Assembly (NCBI GenBank): GCA_938743325.2
Contig: OW568881.1
Span: 496,001 to 560,000, forward strand
DNA: 64,000 nt
Direction: 5' to 3'
From: Pycnococcus provasolii
Taxonomy: Eukaryota > Chlorophyta > Pseudoscourfieldiophyceae > Pseudoscourfieldiales > Pycnococcaceae
A program made the position numbers and the translations under genes. Position 1 is the first letter of the stretch. The number at the start of each line of letters is the position of its first letter. Below, in pieces: positions 56,734-64,000 of this stretch. Below the pieces are notes generated by a model, which was given only the letters and a program-made list of their open reading frames with translations, was not told the origin of the DNA and searched no databases.

Positions 56734-57296
56734 GATTATCAAATTCTTCTTCTTATTTGTCCTACTACTGTAATTGTTGCAGGATGTTTTTGTCTTGTTG
56801 TTGTTGACAACGATGATACTTTGATGACGAAGCATCGTCGTCACTATCTATCTATTATTATTATCTGCGTTCGTGATGAATGACTGGTCTGAGTGAGTGA
56901 GCGAATGACCTAAGGTTAAATACCTCCCTCTTACTACGGAATACGGACGCCGGAGCCGCCTGTGATGACAGTGTGGCAGCGCCGACGACGACACCCATTC
57001 CACCCACCCACTTGGCGAGACTTCATTGCAACAGTGACGACGCACGCTTGCAAACATTTTTTAATAGTATGTGAAGTGCTAAAAATTGTCACGTTATTTA
57101 TCAACGTTCAGTTCGAGGGACCCCCGGCCCCAACTCCCCGGCCCCGGGTTTGGGGGTTTACGTTTCGGAAAAGTCGGGGTTTGGTTCGATCATTACAAAA
57201 ATTTGTCTAGCTAAGTTTAGCTAGACCTATGGCGTCGCATTTTACATCGCCAGTAAAAAGTAAACTGATGCTGTTATTTTTTCCTCATTTATTTTC
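56734..57296. other. Intergenic region that is part of the tandem duplication
   Basis: From 56853 onward the sequence is nearly identical to 59155 onward (offset 2302). It holds C/G-rich sequence at 57120-57175 and an inverted repeat at 57205-57226, but no gene. Small open frames here are duplicated along with it and have no codon-level sign of being genes. Confidence 0.6.
57205..57226 (-). terminator. Inverted repeat downstream of OPR-RAP gene 1
   Basis: An 8-bp perfect stem (GTCTAGCT / AGCTAGAC) with a 6-base loop lies about 70 bp after the stop codon. On the minus strand it is followed by A/T-rich sequence. It may be a 3'-end element; function unproven. The same hairpin is at 59507-59528. 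Confidence 0.35.
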
Positions 57297-59033
57297 CTAC
57301 TCTGTTCGCCTCTTCTTTGCATTATTCGTCTCCTCGACAATGATGCCACGCTCCCGCAGCTCGCTCAGGTAATCGATGTAAGGATGTGGCGGTACGTACG
57401 CGCTGGCGGATGCTTGCGGTGTTGGTCTGGTGAGTGCGCCTCCTTCGGCGGCGTGCCCGCCCACCTCGCACAGACGGTGGACTCGTCGACGCGCCTCTAT
57501 GTCTCGGTGGTGGTCTCGGGTTTCGACGGGCACGTTGTCACATTTGAAGGAATGCTTTGAGTCGCGCTCCTGCAGCTCCCTACGCAGGTAAGCGTCGCGC
57601 TCGTCCTCCTTCGTCAGACTTGTCCACTCGTGCCCCGTTACGCACAATACGTCCAGGCCAAGCTTGCGCAAGTCGCAATTGCGCGCGTACGTCGATCCGT
57701 CAATGCGGTACGTGCCATCAGAGGATCGCAAGAAGTGCGTGGGACCGTCGCATTCGATCACAAGCAGCCTCTCGCCACCGTCGTCGGTACGACCACGCAC
57801 GAGCATGTCGACGCGGTGCATGCCATCCTCAGTAAGCGCTTCAACGTCGTAAGTGATGCCGAGACGATCGAGGCATGCGGCGACTTCCCTCTCTAAGGAT
57901 GACTGAGGTGACGACGAACGACTCGCGAGCTGCTTTGCCCATGCCTCGCGTGCCTGATCGAGCAAGGCTGCTGATGGCTTGAAGCGATCGCCGAGCAGGT
58001 GATGCGCCTGGAGGATTTGCTGGAAGGCTTGCTCTTCAAGCGACCTCAATTGTGCGGCATGTTCCAATCGATGCAGTAGCCGATCCAAGACGTTCTGATC
58101 GATCGCCGTCGTCCCCCACAACCGCATCACTCGTCGCGTTGGGCGACAAGTGATGCTATCGCCCTCGATGCTGTTTATAAGCATCGCAATCGCCCATACC
58201 GTGTTCGCGAGATTCTGCGGCTTGAAGACGTCGACGCACGCGAGCATGCGGCGCTCCAGTGCAGCAATAGCATCAGCTGACGGCTGGTGTCGCATCGTCG
58301 CCCACGCCCACAGCGTGTTCGCGATATTCTGCGGGATGAAGTCGTCGGCGCAAGCGAGCATGCGGCGCTCCAAAGCAGCAAGCGCATCAGCTGGCGGCTG
58401 GTGTCGCATATTTGCCCACGCCCACAGCGTGTTCGCGATATTCCGCGGGATGAAGTCGTCGACGCACGCGAGCATGCGGCGCTCAAGAGCAGCAAACGCA
58501 TCAACTGACGGCAGGTGGCGCATCGTCGCCCACGCCCACAGCGTGTTCGCGAGATGCTGCGGCTCGAAGTCGTCGACGCACGCGAGCATGCGGCGCTCAA
58601 GAGCAGCAAACGCATCAACTGACGGCAGGTGGCGCATCGTCGCCCACGCCCACAGCGTGTTCGCGAGATGCTGCGGCTCGAAGTCGTCGACGGTCACCGT
58701 AGGTACCTGGTCACTCAAGTGACGCACAATTGAATGATTCCCGTGGTATCCTAATTTGGCATAAGACCACAGGAGATTGGCAATCTGACGTGCACGAATC
58801 ATGTTGAAGCCTCGCAGGCGCTCGTCTAGCAAAAGAAGCACGCTGTCACACTGACTCTTGCCAAGCGTTCTCGTGCCACTCCTCGCCATCAGCTTCGCGA
58901 GTTTGCTCAGTGCCGTACTCACGTGAATCTCATTGAATTCGCCGACATGCTGCTTGACGATGTCCGCGACTTCACCATCACTTTGCGCCTTCACGATGCG
59001 CGAGGTGAGTCTTGCTGCGGACAATCCGGACAT
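57297..59033 (-). CDS. OPR-RAP organellar RNA-binding protein 1
   Basis: A 578-residue protein from the ATG at 59033. OPR and RAP proteins act in chloroplasts and mitochondria of algae, where helical repeats bind RNA and control stability, splicing or translation. Four full 38-residue repeats (unit beginning DDF-x-P, then LANTLWAWATMRH, then ALERRMLAC) and one partial lie at about residues 113-285; the first two are identical. The RAP domain (about 385-490) has VECDGPTHF, then DLRKLGLDVLCVTGHEW. Before it, HRVDM and VIECD resemble a PD-(D/E)xK-type arrangement. A Gly/Pro/basic tail ends KKRRTE. No clear presequence is seen at this start, so a longer spliced N-terminus or cytosolic role is possible. 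Confidence 0.88.
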   Translation of the reverse strand: MSGLSAARLTSRIVKAQSDGEVADIVKQHVGEFNEIHVSTALSKLAKLMARSGTRTLGKSQCDSVLLLLDERLRGFNMIRARQIANLLWSYAKLGYHGNHSIVRHLSDQVPTVTVDDFEPQHLANTLWAWATMRHLPSVDAFAALERRMLACVDDFEPQHLANTLWAWATMRHLPSVDAFAALERRMLACVDDFIPRNIANTLWAWANMRHQPPADALAALERRMLACADDFIPQNIANTLWAWATMRHQPSADAIAALERRMLACVDVFKPQNLANTVWAIAMLINSIEGDSITCRPTRRVMRLWGTTAIDQNVLDRLLHRLEHAAQLRSLEEQAFQQILQAHHLLGDRFKPSAALLDQAREAWAKQLASRSSSPQSSLEREVAACLDRLGITYDVEALTEDGMHRVDMLVRGRTDDGGERLLVIECDGPTHFLRSSDGTYRIDGSTYARNCDLRKLGLDVLCVTGHEWTSLTKEDERDAYLRRELQERDSKHSFKCDNVPVETRDHHRDIEARRRVHRLCEVGGHAAEGGALTRPTPQASASAYVPPHPYIDYLSELRERGIIVEETNNAKKRRTE

Positions 59034-59081
59034 GCTGAGCTTGTTGACAACAAAATAAGTGGCGACGTGGCGTTATTGGGT

Positions 59082-59125
59082 GGGGGAGGGGGTCAGGGGA
59101 AGCTTCTTGGTCCGCGATACTGTAT
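59082..59125 (-). promoter_or_regulatory. G-runs (sense-strand C-runs) upstream of OPR-RAP gene 1
   Basis: G5 at 59082-59086 and 59088-59092, with GGGG following, lie about 50-100 bp upstream of the minus-strand ATG. The same sequence recurs upstream of gene 2 at 61503-61580. Confidence 0.4.
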
Positions 59126-59506
59126 TGGGGGAATCCGAACTGGATCTGGAAAGATATTATTATTATCTGCGTTCGTGATGAATGACTGGTCTGAGTGAGT
59201 GAGCGAATGACCTAAGGTTAAATACCTCTCTCTTACTACGGAATACGGACGCCGGAGCCGCCTGTGATGACAGTGTGGCAGCGCCGACGACGACACCCAT
59301 TCCACCCACCCACTTGGCGAGACTTCATTGCAACAGTGACGACGCACGCTTGCAAACATTTTTTAATAGTATGTGAAGTGCTAAAAATTGTCACGTTATT
59401 TATCAACGTTCAGTTCGAGGGACCCCCGGCCCCAACTCCCCGGCCCCGGGTTTGGGGGTTTACGTTTCGGAAAAGTCGGGGTTTGGTTCGATCATTACAA
59501 AAATTT

Positions 59507-59528
59507 GTCTAGCTAAGTTTAGCTAGAC
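59507..59528 (-). terminator. Inverted repeat downstream of OPR-RAP gene 2
   Basis: This is the duplicate of the hairpin at 57205-57226, in the same position relative to the stop codon. Conservation here may only reflect the recent duplication. Confidence 0.35.
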
Positions 59529-59598
59529 CTATGGCGTCGCATTTTACATCGCCAGTAAAAAGTAAACTGATGCTGTTATTTTTTCCTCATTTATTTTC

Positions 59599-61449
59599 CT
59601 ACTCTGTTCGCCTCTTCTTTGCATTATTCGTCTCCTCGACAATGATGCCACGCTCCCGCAGCTCGCTCAGGTAATCAATGTAAGGAGGCGGCGGTACGTA
59701 CGCGCTGGCGGATGCTTGCGGTGTTGGTCTGGTGAGTGCGCCTCCTTCGGCGGCGTGCCCGCCCACCTCGCACAGACGGTGGACTCGTCGACGCGCCTCT
59801 ATGTCTCGGTGGTGGTCTCGGGTTTCGACGGGCACGTTGTCACATTTGAAGGAATGCTTTGAGTCGCGCTCCTGCAGCTCCCTACGCAGGTAAGCGTCGC
59901 GCTCGTCGTCCTTCGTCAGACTTGTCCACTCGTGCCCCGTTACGCACAATACGTCCAGGCCAAGCTTGCGCAAGTCGCAATTGCGCGCGTACGTCGATCC
60001 GTCAATGCGGTACGTGCCATCAGAGGATCGCAAGAAGTGCGTGGGACCGTCGCATTCGATCACAAGCAGCCTCTCGCCACCGTCGTCGGTACGACCACGC
60101 ACGAGCATGTCGACGCGGTGCATGCCATCCTCAGTAAGCACTTCAACGTCGTAAGTGATGCCGAGACGATCGAGGCATGCGGCGACTTCCCTCTCTAAGG
60201 ATGACTGAGGTGACGACGAAGAACGACTCGCGAGCTGCTTCGCCCATTCCTCGCGTGCCTGATCGAGCAAGGCTGCTGATGGCTTGAAGCGATCGCCGAG
60301 CAGGTGATGCGCCTGGAAGATTTGCTGGAAGTGTTGCTCTTCAAGTGTGCTGAATTCTGTGGCCTCTAATTGATGCAGAAGTTGATCCAAGACGTTCTGG
60401 TTGATAGTGATCTTATCGCCCTCGATGTTGTTCATTAGCATCGCAACCGCCCATACCGTGTTCGCGAGAGCCTGCGAGTTGAAGTCGTCGACGCAAGCGA
60501 GCATGCGGCGCTCCAGTGCAGCAAGCGCATCAGCTGACGGCTGGTGTCGCATCGTCGCCCACGCCCATACCGTGTTCGCGAGCTCCTGCGGCTTGAAGTC
60601 GTCGACGCACGCGAGCATGCGGCGCTCAAGAGCAGCAAGTGCGGCAGCGGACGGCTGGTGTCGCATCGTCGCCCACGCCCATACCGTGTTCGCGAGTGCC
60701 TGCGGCTTGAAGTCGTCGACGCACACGAGCATGCGACGCTCCAAAGCAGTCAGCACCTCAGCTGACGGCTGGTGTCCCATCGTCGCCCACGACCACACCG
60801 TATTCGCGAGTGCCTGCGGCTTGAAGTCGTCGACGCAAGCGAGCATGCGGCGCTCCAGTGCATCTAGCACCTTGTCTGACGGCTGGTGTCCCATCGTCGC
60901 CCACGCCCATACCGTGTTCGTGACATCCTGCGGATCGAAGTCGTCGACGCAAGCGAGCATGCGGCGCTCAAGAGCAGCAAGCGTATTAGATGAAGGCTGG
61001 TGTCGCATCGTCGCCCACGCCCACACCGTGTTCGCGAGCTCCTGCGGCTTGAAGTCGTCCACCACCCTAGGTACCTGGTCGCTCAAGTAATGCACCATGG
61101 AATGATTCCCGTCGTCGTATCCTAGTTTGGCACAAGACCATAGGAGATTGGCAACAGGACGTGCACTTATACTCTCAAAGTCGTGCAGGCGCTCCTCTAG
61201 CAGAAGAAGCACGCTGTCACGCTGACTCTTGCTGAGCGTTATCGTGTGACGCCTCGCCGTGAGCTTTGCGAGTTTGTTTGCTGCTGTACTCACGTGAATC
61301 TCGTCGAATTTGCCGACGTGCTGTTCGACAAAGTCCGCGAGTGCACCGTCACTTTGCGCGTTCACGATGCGCGAGTTGAGCATTCTCGCGCATTCCTCCG
61401 CGGACCTCCGCGGATTGTACCTCCTCGTATGTCCGGACAATCCGGACAT
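59599..61449 (-). CDS. OPR-RAP organellar RNA-binding protein 2
   Basis: A 616-residue protein from the ATG at 61449. It is the tandem paralogue of the gene at 57297-59033. The RAP domain and C-terminal 190 residues are almost identical to it. The repeat part differs: five full 38-residue repeats (unit DDFKPQ, then LANTVWAWATM, then ALERRMLACV) plus one partial, against four full in the first gene. The N-terminal 110 residues are similar but diverged. The difference in repeat number and in the variable positions after DDF and after the Met of each unit suggests that the two proteins recognise different RNA targets. The family role is established; the targets are unknown. Confidence 0.88.
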   Translation of the reverse strand: MSGLSGHTRRYNPRRSAEECARMLNSRIVNAQSDGALADFVEQHVGKFDEIHVSTAANKLAKLTARRHTITLSKSQRDSVLLLLEERLHDFESISARPVANLLWSCAKLGYDDGNHSMVHYLSDQVPRVVDDFKPQELANTVWAWATMRHQPSSNTLAALERRMLACVDDFDPQDVTNTVWAWATMGHQPSDKVLDALERRMLACVDDFKPQALANTVWSWATMGHQPSAEVLTALERRMLVCVDDFKPQALANTVWAWATMRHQPSAAALAALERRMLACVDDFKPQELANTVWAWATMRHQPSADALAALERRMLACVDDFNSQALANTVWAVAMLMNNIEGDKITINQNVLDQLLHQLEATEFSTLEEQHFQQIFQAHHLLGDRFKPSAALLDQAREEWAKQLASRSSSSPQSSLEREVAACLDRLGITYDVEVLTEDGMHRVDMLVRGRTDDGGERLLVIECDGPTHFLRSSDGTYRIDGSTYARNCDLRKLGLDVLCVTGHEWTSLTKDDERDAYLRRELQERDSKHSFKCDNVPVETRDHHRDIEARRRVHRLCEVGGHAAEGGALTRPTPQASASAYVPPPPYIDYLSELRERGIIVEETNNAKKRRTE

Positions 61450-61834
61450 GCTGAGCTTGTTGACAACAAAATAAGTGGCCAGGTGGGGTGGCGTTATTGG
61501 GTGGGGGAGGGGATCAGCCGATCAGGGGAAGCTTCTTGGTCCGCGGATATTGGGGGAATCCGAACTGGATCTGGAGGAGGGGATTTCCTAAACCCCAAAT
61601 GCAGCAAGACGCGGCCGGCGTAACCCGTCATCTCATTTCGCCCAACGCAACGCAAAAACAATGTCCTCTCCACGATGATTTCTGCGCGCCGTTCCCTCCT
61701 TAGTCAAATTTTACTTCTTTTCACGATGAAGAAAATGAAGAGTATGGTTACAAGGAGGTCGTCCGGAGTTTGTGTGCGTCCTAGCTGCCTAGTGGATGAC
61801 TGGATTTGATGCATGGATGGCGCCTGCTGATGGC
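61450..61834. other. Intergenic region upstream of OPR-RAP gene 2
   Basis: It has G-runs at 61503-61507 and around 61509-61580 (sense-strand C-runs for the minus-strand gene). The rest up to the acyltransferase stop shows nothing clear. Confidence 0.4.
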
Positions 61835-62884
61835 TTACGCCTCGCTGCCGCCAACGAGATAGCCGTGCTCCTTCATGTCAGAGGGCGCAAGGATCGTGCG
61901 CCCGTCCCAGCTTACCTTGACGCCCTTCTGCATCAGCTGGAACTGCGTCGCCAAGTCCTGGTTGCTCGGCTCCGCGCCCAGCTCGGACGCGAAGAGACGC
62001 TGAACGTTGTTCGCGTACAGTTCTGCGTCGTCACGCTCGGCGGCATTCGGCGCGTACTCAGGAAGCACCGTTACGCTGACGTAGTTTCGAAACTGGCACA
62101 TCATGCGCACGAGCGCAAACAGGTCGTTGCGGAGCGTCCACGCGACGTTGTGGTGTCGGCATGGGTACCTGATGACGATGGGAAGCACGGGCGCGCCAGG
62201 AACGAACGCGCCGCGTTTGAATTTCACCACGGTCCTTCCGTTCGTCGTCGTTCCCTCCGGAGCGACCGCCATGTTCGGGTACCGTTTGTCATTCACGCGT
62301 TCTGCGATAAGTTTGGTTTTGTTCGACGCCCTGGCGCCGACGTTGACGAGGTTCGCTCCCTCGCTTCCCGCCTCGACGCGTTCGACAAGAACGTTCTGAA
62401 AACCGCGTATGGCTGTTCCCAAGATGGGTATGCGTGCGATGGATTTCTTGGTGACCCCGCACGGCTGAAAGAAGTAGAGCATGAGCATGGAGTCAACAAA
62501 GCTCACGTGGTTGAAGACGTACACGATTCTTTTCTGTCCTTTGTGCATATCTCGCGTACAGTTTTCGCGGTACCCTCGCACGTCGAGTGTGATGTATCCG
62601 AGTAGCAATAGGATTATGCGTACGTAGTGTCTTGACGACGTCACGATGGCCCGTCTATGAGCGGGCAGAGGTAAGTTCATGTCGTCAAAGAAGAGCGTCG
62701 CTGCGAATCCGTGCATGGCGACCATGAATAAAAGCAATATGATAATAGGTACTCTGATGAAGATGGTTGGACCTAAAAGGAACATCTTACCTGATTCGTA
62801 ACTTGTAAGACCATAGTGCGTCTCGAGGAACGGGGAGGCATTTAATTGACAGGAAGAGGAGGAGGAGGAGGAAGAAGGTGACAT
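61835..62884 (-). CDS. Membrane glycerolipid acyltransferase (PlsC/LPLAT, LPCAT-like)
   Basis: A 349-residue protein from the ATG at 62884. It transfers an acyl group from acyl-CoA to a lysophospholipid at the ER. A membrane segment (IFIRVPIIILLLFMVAMHGF, about 42-62) is followed by a second hydrophobic stretch (VRIILLLLGYITL). Motif I is NHVSFVDSM, with the catalytic H-x4-D; motif II region PILGTAIRGFQNVLVER; motif III PEGTTTNG; and a Pro-containing motif IV VLPIVIRYP. The GTT after Glu in EGTT and the LVER segment resemble LPCAT1/2 and GPAT9-like enzymes rather than plastid LPAAT. The C-terminal EF-hands of animal LPCAT1 are absent. It is divergent from GRP170. Confidence 0.92.
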   Translation of the reverse strand: MSPSSSSSSSSCQLNASPFLETHYGLTSYESGKMFLLGPTIFIRVPIIILLLFMVAMHGFAATLFFDDMNLPLPAHRRAIVTSSRHYVRIILLLLGYITLDVRGYRENCTRDMHKGQKRIVYVFNHVSFVDSMLMLYFFQPCGVTKKSIARIPILGTAIRGFQNVLVERVEAGSEGANLVNVGARASNKTKLIAERVNDKRYPNMAVAPEGTTTNGRTVVKFKRGAFVPGAPVLPIVIRYPCRHHNVAWTLRNDLFALVRMMCQFRNYVSVTVLPEYAPNAAERDDAELYANNVQRLFASELGAEPSNQDLATQFQLMQKGVKVSWDGRTILAPSDMKEHGYLVGGSEA

Positions 62885-63580
62885 TATTGTCGTACTTTTA
62901 ACAACAAAGGCACTACTAACAACGCCTTCCCTTTTAAAAAAGACAAATATTTGATGGATAAAACTCTGCTGTGATGTTGTGATGCGGATGATGATGCTGA
63001 CAGAGATGATAAACTTCAGTACAGTACAGGGATTTCACGTGTGTCTCCTAATCTTAGGTGGAATCCTTCTTCGCTCGGGTATTTCGTTCCCTTGGGCCTG
63101 GCAGCCTGGGGAGTGGCAAGATCCCCCAATCCCAAACCCCCAATCCCTATGAGTAACCCCCAATCCCAAACCCCCAATCCCAAACCCCCCATGTCGTGAC
63201 TTTTTGTTCCCCTTCTAACCTTAATCCCAATGAGACAGTTGAATCAAGGGGAAATGAGAGGAGTGCATTTCCCCTTGGTTGAATCGTCCCACTGCGGATC
63301 CCCAAACAAACAACTAATAATGGGTTGGTTTGGTCCGCCCTTCCAAAGGAAGGTTCTTCCAGAACAGGGGAAACCCGGGAGAGGAAATGACGAATCGCCC
63401 TGCGAATGCTTCGGGAAGCCCGCCCGCCCGCGGGAAAGGAACTTCTTCCCTCGCGGGGACCCGTGATAGGTGGTTCGTCCCCCCCTCCTGCCCTCTCCCT
63501 AACTGCCCTCCCCCGGGGCTTTTTGCGACATCCAATCCATCTCGATCACAACACACACACCTGAAAGGTTTCCTACCGTA
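62885..63580. repeat. Head-to-head intergenic region with CCCAATCCC repeats
   Basis: At 63123-63190 the + strand has repeated CCCCCAATCCCAAACC units. C-runs at 63479-63485 and near 63510-63514 lie about 65-102 bp before the GRP170 ATG. No gene is seen. Confidence 0.65.
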
Positions 63581-64000
63581 ATGGCGGCTCGTCAGGCTAT
63601 GTCTCCTCACACTCGGGGCTGCTATGGTGGTGGTTGGCTCCTTTTATTGGTATTTCTTTTATTGGGTGCGTGTGTGTCTGTTTGTGATGCGTGCGTGTTC
63701 AGTGTTGACCTTGGCCACGAGTCTTTGAAAGTTTCCCTGGTGAAACCGGGACGTACCCCCATCGCGATCGTCAGCAACGAATTCTCCAAGAGAAAGTCGC
63801 CGGCTTTGGTGGGATTCTCACCGCAGGGTGACCTACTTTTAGGGGAAGATGCGAACGCGGTCATCACGCGTTTCCCGGAACGCATCTTTAACCGCGTCAT
63901 GGCAACCGTCGGAATCAAGCACGACTCGGCTCTCCTCGCGAAGACACTCGAACAACACCGCCTGCCCTACAAAGTCGTCCCAGACCCCAACGGAAGAGAA
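63581..64000 (+). CDS. ER Hsp70-family chaperone GRP170/HYOU1 (partial, runs off the window)
   Basis: The ATG at 63581 opens 140 codons to the window end with no stop. A signal peptide (about residues 15-35, WLLLLVFLLLGACVSV) is followed by FSVDLGHESLKVSLVKPG, the phosphate-1 loop of the Hsp70 ATPase with the GRP170/Lhs1 variant (SVDLGSEW in animals), then IVSNEFSKRKSPALVGF and LLLGEDANAV, where GRP170 family members have a similar order. Ordinary BiP would read GIDLGTTYS. GRP170 is an ER nucleotide exchange factor for BiP and a holdase. The rest of the gene, including any KDEL-like retrieval signal, lies beyond the window. Confidence 0.85.
   Translation, partial: MAARQAMSPHTRGCYGGGWLLLLVFLLLGACVSVCDACVFSVDLGHESLKVSLVKPGRTPIAIVSNEFSKRKSPALVGFSPQGDLLLGEDANAVITRFPERIFNRVMATVGIKHDSALLAKTLEQHRLPYKVVPDPNGRE

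Larger units (their letters stand above)
56853..59154. repeat. Tandem segmental duplication, copy 1
   Basis: The 2302-bp unit contains one OPR-RAP gene with its promoter and 3' region. Identity with copy 2 is near-complete from 56853 to about 57930, falls in the OPR-repeat part, and recovers around the start codon and promoter. Confidence 0.9.
59155..61580. repeat. Tandem segmental duplication, copy 2
   Basis: This is the second copy, about 2.4 kb, containing the other OPR-RAP gene. The upstream ends of both copies share GTTATTGGGTGGGGGAGG and GGGGAATCCGAACTGGATCT, so the promoter was duplicated too. Confidence 0.85.

Noticed and set aside
57180-57200. GGTTCGATC resembling a tRNA B box
   Set aside because: No A box, acceptor stem or cloverleaf can be drawn around it. 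No tRNA or rRNA gene was found elsewhere in the window.
56962-57210. Short plus frame duplicated at 59264-59512
   Set aside because: Both copies lie in the duplicated 3' flank of OPR-RAP genes; identity is explained by the recent duplication, and the frame has no features.
1-64000. CRISPR arrays, operons or bacterial-type gene clusters
   Set aside because: The repeats seen are in-frame coding repeats or degenerate telomere-like units without spacers; gene content and strand pattern are eukaryotic.

Overview
This window is nuclear DNA of a unicellular, photosynthetic eukaryote, probably a small marine-type microalga. Evidence for a plastid: a ribosome recycling factor with an N-terminal presequence and a protein resembling LOW PSII ACCUMULATION 1 (LPA1). 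Evidence for a nucleus and endomembranes: MSH2, an SHPRH-like SNF2/RING protein, 2-oxoglutarate dehydrogenase E1 with a presequence, an ER Hsp70 of the GRP170/HYOU1 type, an RHD3/Sey1-like GTPase and signal peptides. CFAP300, an axonemal dynein assembly factor, implies that the lineage makes or made motile cilia. Genes are dense and almost all read as single exons; the one clear spliceosomal intron is in the recycling factor gene. Two tandem OPR-RAP genes and runs of TTAGGG-like repeats fit a microalga, but the sequence alone does not settle the phylum.

Layout. 0-9 kb: coiled-coil protein, vWA-like protein, MSH2, small Cys-containing hypothetical. 9.6-26 kb: LPA1-like protein, secreted Cys-rich two-domain protein, organellar RlmN-type methylase, small secreted Tyr/Gly/Pro protein, tandem GT34-like glycosyltransferase, secreted alpha/beta hydrolase with a polyproline tail, membrane JmjC/cupin-like oxygenase, plastid RRF, secreted TSP1-like protein, MFS transporter. 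26-27.8 kb: gene-poor island with a PIF/Harbinger transposase fragment and perfect palindromes. 27.8-37.2 kb: large coiled-coil protein, S28 peptidase, RHD3-like GTPase, Lys/Pro-rich protein. 37.2-38.3 kb: a tyrosine recombinase remnant between 128-bp direct repeats, then telomere-like repeats. 38.3-46.7 kb: PIN/PILS-like carrier, DUF212/PAP2-like phosphatase, CFAP300, PHD-finger protein, secreted Gly-rich protein, short secreted ORF. 46.9-54.7 kb: SHPRH-like protein and OGDH E1. 54.9-64 kb: secreted protein of unknown family, tandem OPR-RAP pair, PlsC acyltransferase, and the 5' end of GRP170.

The genes do not form an operon or one pathway. The notable features are organisational. Neighbouring genes mostly alternate strand, with very short tail-to-tail gaps (36-200 bp) and longer head-to-head gaps. 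Head-to-head gaps hold degenerate telomere-like repeats. For more than half of the genes a C-run on the sense strand lies about 40-250 bp before the start codon, whichever strand the gene is on. This is the strongest unexplained signal and looks like a promoter element. Other candidates for novelty are the Cys-rich tandem domain, a small paralogous family of secreted Tyr/Gly/Pro proteins, the glycosyltransferase with a degenerate second catalytic domain, the recombinase remnant with split repeats, and the homogenised repeats of the OPR-RAP genes.
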